Under the pieces are notes generated by a model. That model was not told the origin of the DNA. It searched no databases and saw only the letters and a program-made list of their open reading frames with translations. From Calliopum simillimum (taxonomy: Eukaryota > Arthropoda > Insecta > Diptera > Lauxaniidae): a DNA stretch of 64,000 bases. Shown piece by piece: positions 58,421 to 64,000 of this stretch (the stretch's first letter is position 1; every line of letters starts with the position of its first letter). The stretch spans positions 98,098,897 through 98,162,896 of the forward strand of contig OX638370.1 in assembly GCA_951812925.1 (NCBI GenBank). Direction: 5' to 3'. The position numbers were made by a program, and so were the translations under genes.

Positions 58421-58880
58421 ACAAACGATGTTTCTATGTTCGACAAGGGAAGGGGACTCCCAATTGCGGAATTGTGCAATTATCTGTTTGGGAAAGGGGT
58501 TCAATTTATTTGAAGGGTTTCGGTTTTCAAGTCAATTCACAACTAAAGTACACTAAAACTGACTGCGAATTTGTGCCACGGGTGCGACACTATGGAAGTT
58601 CAACTATAAATTTTGCTCATTTTATAATTTTCTAGTTTTTTGTGCTCAAAAGCTTTGAATCAAACTTAAATACGTTTTAAAACTGTGTTACGGATCGGAC
58701 TTTATTTTAATGATTCCATTTTAAGCTTTCATAATTTCAATATAATCTCGCCATTCTGCTCAAGATCAACAAATAAAACCAAGCGAGTAAATTTCAAGCA
58801 AACGTAACGAGTTCCTCCAATCGACCTTTTTTCTACTGTAATTTTTTTTTGTTTTAAAGCTTTTGTGAGTTTTTTGGTCG
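58421..58880. other. No feature seen
   Basis: No coding signal. A 'TTTTCTACTGTAATTTTTTT' segment is repeated at 58829 and 58893. Confidence 0.4.
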
Positions 58881-58952
58881 TCTATCTGCCTTTTTCTACT
58901 GTAATTTTTTTTCCTTTCTAAGCATTTGCCACCTTTCTAATGGTGTATATTA

Positions 58953-59463
58953 GGGTGGGCCAAATTGTATGGACGAAATAGTACTGACAGAATACCATCC
59001 AAAACATGTTATGATATTACTTTTTTCTCTATAAAAATTTTGAAAATTAAACATAAAAATAAATATTAAACGCAAGGTAAAATTTTCAATCGAAATACTC
59101 ATAGACTTGAATAACCTTTCAGCCTAGGTTGGAGTTTTGTTTGAAAAAATTCATCCAAAAACATGCTATTTGACCCAAATCACTCTTTTAAATATATAAC
59201 ATCAATTTCACACCATCAAGTGAACTTTTTATGTAAACAGAACCTAATGTAATTGATTACTGACATTACTTCTGTTTTATAAAAATTTTTAAAATTTAGT
59301 ATGAAAATAAAAAAAAATATTAATGAAAGGTACAATTTTTGATCAAAAATGCGCCAAACTAAAGTTGAACGCAGAGGTATAGATCCTTGGGCAAGTGTTT
59401 TTAGAATTGAATGAACTTTCACATAGGGGGGTAGCCTAGATCAGTTTTCAAATCGGCCCACCC
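58953..59463. mobile_element. 511-bp TA-flanked MITE with internal duplication
   Basis: TAGGGTGGGCCAAATTG (from 58951) and the complement TAGGGTGGGCCGATTTG at the right form the inverted repeat, with TA at each border (58951-58952, 59464-59465). Two internal direct units (about 58995-59130 and 59265-59400) share a 'TATAAAAATTTTNAAAATT' block and 'AAGGTANAATTTTNGATC'. The insertion splits a copy of the dispersed repeat seen at 58262, so the ends are well supported. Confidence 0.75.
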
Positions 59464-59544
59464 TAGTGTATATATTAAAGTCGCGTTATATTTCTAATAT
59501 TGTAAAAAAGCTAGAACAAACTTTTGTCTCACGTACTAGTGTAT

Positions 59545-61165
59545 AGATTTGGTTTCAAAAATCGATTTTTTACGGTTTTCATCTACGCACTTGGAAAAAC
59601 GCTTTTTTGCTCAAAAGACAGGCATCTTATACCCTAGACAGACGGCAGCTCTAATGCACATTACAGACGCAATAATGCGAAATTTTTTAGTGCATGATTT
59701 TAGGCATTTTGAAATGCATATTTCACAGTCATTGACTGAAAGAAAATTTTCCAATTCAGGGTCCAAAAAATTCGAAAACATCAAAGACAGGATTAATAGT
59801 GTTCTGGGGCATTACAAAAAGAGTTTCTGGGGCAAAAAATGCTTAGAATCGTTCAAGAAATACGTGTTATTTTTTCAAAGAATTTTTGCCTTGGACATTT
59901 TTTTGTCAGATGCCTTGACGCTTGAGTAAAAATGACTTTTATGAAAGCGCAGTTGAAAGCGATTTGAAAATCGGTTTTTGGAACCAAATATTATATGTAG
60001 GGTAAGGGAGGGAAATATGCACTACGTGGGTAATATGGACCACACGGTTATTTCCCACTGCATACATAGGATTTACCGTTATTCATGTTCAAACTTAACG
60101 CTAATACCTAAAGCTTATAATAGGGCGATTTCAGCGTTCGGTGAAGTCGCATGTTTCTGTAAAGTTGATTTTTCTAAAAAAAAAGATCAGTGATAATTTT
60201 TTTCTAGTGAGTATATTTCATTATTTCACTTTAAAGACATCGCGTTTTTAAATAAATTGTTAATTATTTAAAGTCAGTGAATACCATTTATAATTTATTA
60301 GCACAAATAAGTTCATTAACCAAAAGAGTTTTTGATAAAAAAGCCATTTATTTCACTAACACGTGCTGTGGGTAATATGGACCACCAAAGAAAAAAGCCT
60401 CAAAAACAAATGTATTTATTATCTTTTTCAGATGGGGAATCTAGTTGCAGTTTTCATGACGAGTCTGATGGTCACTATATGTAATTCGTTAACTACAAAG
60501 GAAAAAAATTATAAAAAATGCATATAATGTAATACCCTTTACTCAGAAGATTGACGTGGCGAATTTTGGGTTGAATGTGTAATCTGACGTTCTTGGAGTC
60601 ATGAAAAATGTGACGGATGTGGAAGTGACATTTTTATATGCAACTTCTGTACCAAATAAACATGTGGGGCAGTATGGACTATACATATAGTCCATATAAC
60701 ACTACACTTTTTTTTTATCTTCATTTTGAGTACTTTCAGTTTTTTAATTTTTTTTCTTTATCCTGATGAGATATTTATCTAAAAGTGAATCAGATCAAAG
60801 TTAAATTGTTAATGAATGACATAAAATTAATTGTTTTGTTTTATGTATTTTGGGTTTTATTTAAAAAAGAAAGATGGGTGGTCTATATTTCCCTCCCTTA
60901 CCCTACTAAAAAACGAAATATATAATTTTTTATCACAAAAATTTTTGCAAAACATAATCTTTATTTTCAAGCAAATTTGAGTATTCAGTCTTTGACAAAA
61001 AACAAGTAATAGGCAAAAAACATGTTTTTTTACCAAAATAGGCTTTCAGGAGAATTGAAAATGCTCCACAGGTTTTCTCGGTTCGAAAAAAAAAAATGTT
61101 CCAGATAATGTTTTTAAGAGCCTGTGTTTTTGAGTCTGTGTGAGGTGTTTGGCTTCATACAAATA
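59545..61165. mobile_element. Degenerate 47639-type foldback, split by a MITE
   Basis: 'CAAAAATCGATTTTTTACGG', 'GGGGCAAAAAATGCTTAGAA', 'TTGACGCTTGAGTAAAAATG' and, beyond the MITE at 60000-60903, 'AACATAATCTTTATTTTCAA', 'AAAAACATGTTTTTTTACCA' and 'GCTCCACAGGTTTTCTC' follow the right-arm order of 48225-48691. A 126-codon frame at 59549-59929 lies in the inner part and shows no known domain; I treat it as fortuitous. Confidence 0.6.
60000..60903. mobile_element. 904-bp TA-flanked MITE with subterminal repeats
   Basis: The inverted ends are GGGTAAGGGAGGGAAATAT (60000) and its exact complement ending at 60903, with TA on both sides (59998-59999, 60904-60905). The subterminal word GTGGGTAATATGGACCAC occurs near 60026 and 60370, with a variant (GGGGCAGTATGGACTAT) near 60665, in the style of transposase-binding sites. 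No transposase frame. TA duplication and GGG-starting ends suggest a Tc1/mariner or pogo-type donor. Confidence 0.8.
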
Positions 61166-62975
61166 GTAATAGTATAGCGTATATATTAATTGTTGACTTT
61201 TAGACACTAATATTTCATATTCGATGACACTCGCTAAGGAACGATAAAAGTCGTTGTGTTGAAGCTAAGGTAGTAAATCATATGCATATGTTCATAATGT
61301 CATAATGTCTTCTATGAAAAAGCCCATATTCCTCAAGAAATATAACATTAATCAACAAGAAAGTAAGCATTTCAGCAATAACTTCATAAACACTAGTGTC
61401 GCCTACAAACATTTCATTAAAATTCCATTAAAAAATTAAGACATTAAAATCCTTTGGTAATTATGACTGCTTTTAAGCTATTAACCCAAAAAGGCACACT
61501 ACCCTCACAACAGCACTAGAAACACACAATTTAGTAACACTACAATATGGTTAACATAAAACATATACACAAACATCTAACCAATTTTCGCAAAATAATT
61601 AATGTGTGCTTTTAGGCGCAAGTAACAAATACCAAAAAGCATATGGCAGCAGTTTGGAAATAGCACTTTATAGTCAAATAGTAATCTTAAGTTCTGTGGG
61701 TAACCGCAAGATGTAAATAGAACATTAAACCAAAATTTTACACCTAAAGAGTTGAAAAATTTTTTGTTTGTTTATTTATTTTAACATTTTCAATAAGAAA
61801 ACATTAGCACACAGCAATCAGTTATAACCATAAAATACATTTTAAATACAAAAAAAAAAAAAAAAATTGGCATAAATAATACTTCGAACAGCTGCTTTAT
61901 TTTTTTTTTGCCCTTAGGCTAATAAATCTATTTATAACAAAACACCCGATTAAGTGTACAATATAATTGATAATCAAAGAGTATAATTTACGACTTAATT
62001 TGCACAAATAAAGCAATTGAAATTGTCTGAAACAATAAGCCAATATAATATGCAAAGCAATTTATTTAAGCAATTGTTAGGTTAAAGCAATTCGAGAAGC
62101 AACTTTTGCGACTTTTTGTTGCTTAAGGCGTACAAATACATACACATGCATGTTTTGCTATAATTGCATAGTGACTTGGGGCAGCAGGATATTACAGCAT
62201 ACAATGTAAAGGCACATTCATTGCTTTGTTTATTATTTTTTCTTATTTTTTTTTATGTTTCATGTAGCAAATTTTCAGGCCTTTCTTTTGTTTTCAAATC
62301 CTTTTGAATTTTCTTACAATTTTCATAATAAATCTTTTGTGGTTTTAGATAAAATTTTGTTGCATTATCAGTACTTATTGATTTTAAATTTCCTTTTTAC
62401 TGTGCACACTAAAACAATGCATTCATTCATATTTGTGCAACGGGAAGGTCTTATCTATTTAGTTCATTGTTTTGCAATATGTTGGTATCATAAGTATTTT
62501 ATGTTATATGTAAATTTTAATATCTCATAAGTTATACACTGAATTGCATTAACTTCTGACAATAACTGCATGAAGACATGTAAGCAAAATCGAATGGGTC
62601 CAATGTTCTTTATTATCAAAAATTCGAGTTAATGTCAAAATTTTTCGAGCATGGCTAATGGCACAAAAATGCAACACAAACTAGCTATTGCAATGTTCTA
62701 CATAGTACTTATAGTAATCAAAACGAATTTCCAACAAAAGTGTTATTTTTCTTCAAACGAAATGTTGCATTAAATTTTACGCCTTTGTTATTTGATGCTG
62801 GTTTCGTTCTCCAATTCATATCATAACATAATTGATCAATTAGTTTGTTTTATTACAGTATGGTATCTACTTTTGTTGTGGGCATTTTTTTTTTACTATT
62901 GATCGCAAATAAAGCCCATGAATATTAAATGCATCTATTAGATTGGAAACCAATGAAATGATATTTGGGCATTAA
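61166..62975. other. AT-rich, no gene seen
   Basis: An A-run near 61850. The 91-codon frame at 62255-62530 is hydrophobic by composition and has no start context or domain. Confidence 0.45.
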
Positions 62976-62994
62976 CATTAATGCCAAAAAGGAA

Positions 62995-63250
62995 ACGCAC
63001 ATTGTCATTGTCATTTGTTGCAATTGCAGCAGCTGCGACAACTTTTATTACAATTTGCTGCTGCTGTTGTTGTCAGTGGCAGTGGCAGCATAATAATGAC
63101 AATTGCTATCATTGTGCATTTGTGTTCTTTTTGCTGCATTCTGAAACATTCTCTCTCTGTGTTGTGTGTAGCAAATCCAATGCCAATTTCAATTGTCTTT
63201 TGCATATTGTGTTGTTGTTATTGTTGTTTTTTTTGTTGTTGCTTTTATTG
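62995..63250. repeat. CAG/GTT-rich microsatellite region
   Basis: Interrupted GCAGCAGC, TGCTGTTGTTG and TTGTTGTTATTG runs produce overlapping open frames on both strands (62981-63302), none convincing. Confidence 0.75.
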
Positions 63251-64000
63251 TCATATACAAAACACAAATGTTTGCCAAATTGAATGCAACTCAACTGTGT
63301 GAGAATTTTATGGGTTAATAGAAATTTATTATATTGAATTACTCGCTCTCTGAGGAGGGGATTACATTGATGTTTTGCTATTAAATATTATCTGTTTGAT
63401 TGGGAAAAATCTATGCTTAAGTTATTATATTAAATATAATTAAAATAGCATGATTTAAGCGAATATTTGCCATAGCACAACTGCTAAACTACATAAAAGC
63501 TGCAGTATTTTTTTCTATAACTGTTCAGCATGACGTATGAATAACATTTTATTATGTTTCAACCCAAAGTTAGTTAAGATTTTAAACGCATGATAAAGTA
63601 AACGCAGTGCTTTATTTAAATTGAATTTTAACGAAGTTGAAAATGTGAAAATTTTTAAAAACTCTGCAAATCCTGACAAATTAAATGGCAAAGTGAAATT
63701 TTAATCCCTGTTTTAATGCGCAACTGAGTGAACTTTTTGACTTTGGAAATTAAAAATTTAAAAAAATTTCATTTATCAGAGTATTAAAATATCAACAGCA
63801 ATGCAGTGATGTTGAAAATTGCTACATGGACGCGTGTACAGCAATAGAGTGATATGAAAACACAAAAATTTTTCACTAAATATGGAAAATCAAAAGTAAG
63901 CAAAATATATGAGTGATTCTCCAAAAAATGTACCATTCAATGTACCGAAGCTCAAAACTATGTTTAAATTTAAAATTTGATATTTTAGCTATATAATACA
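63251..64000. other. AT-rich, no gene seen
   Basis: A motif copy GCATGACGTATGAATAACA at 63528. Otherwise nothing supported. Confidence 0.45.

Noticed and set aside
59549..59929. 126-codon frame
   Set aside because: It lies in a decayed foldback arm with no homologous open frame in the sister copies and no known domain.
1..64000. tRNA, rRNA and CRISPR
   Set aside because: No cloverleaf with A and B box words, no conserved rRNA blocks and no regularly spaced direct repeats with unique spacers were seen. The minisatellite and tandem units lack unique spacers.

Overview
This window looks like intronic or intergenic DNA from a higher fly (Diptera, Schizophora; an acalyptrate such as a tephritid fits, but the species is not resolved). 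It is strongly AT-rich, with CA/GT and CAA/CAG microsatellites and long A/T runs. It holds typical insect class II transposons (mariner, piggyBac, PIF/Harbinger), an INE-1/DINE-1-like Helentron relative, and a spliced exon with fly-type splice and branch-point signals. I see no intact host gene, rRNA, tRNA or CRISPR.

Layout. 1-2060: a long-TIR repeat fragment, a six-unit degenerate tandem repeat and an 869-bp TTAA-flanked MITE. 2060-7250: microsatellites, old DINE-like repeat units, a 1.37-kb foldback element (4751-6116) and a 56-bp tandem duplication. 7248-9164: a second foldback with a 873-bp defective mariner in its left arm. 9165-18765: mostly featureless AT-rich DNA with a second, mellifera-type mariner (11295-12429) and two retroviral-type tRNA-Lys primer-binding-site copies (16335, 16656). 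18766-21079: a long-TIR element containing at least three other repeats. 23156-23304 (minus strand): the only convincing host coding exon, 149 nt with good acceptor, branch point and donor. 24960-26230: a GC-richer block that may hold 5' exons of the same minus-strand gene. 27600-33885: a 139-bp piggyBac-type MITE, a foldback broken by a DINE-like element, an internally deleted mariner, and a 2.1-kb PIF/Harbinger element with relics of both its genes. 36540-37913: a 39-bp minisatellite rich in CGATA. 37918-40895: a complete piggyBac element with intact ends but a damaged transposase. 40900-64000: further foldback elements (47639-48691, 54064, 59545-61165), several MITEs, a Tc1/mariner relic and a strong 88-nt hairpin.

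Every transposase gene I could read is broken: lost or substituted catalytic aspartates, stops, frameshifts or internal deletions. The terminal repeats, by contrast, are often well kept, so the elements look like non-autonomous copies that would depend on enzymes encoded elsewhere. Several are nested one inside another, which gives a relative order of insertion.

Two things are not explained by standard families. First, at least 16 copies of a short motif around ACTCATACGACATGT occur on both strands, often 60-100 bp from a GCGGCCA motif. Second, at least four unrelated long-inverted-repeat (foldback) families are packed into 64 kb. Family assignments rest on reading the sequence by eye and recalled family hallmarks; no database search was possible.
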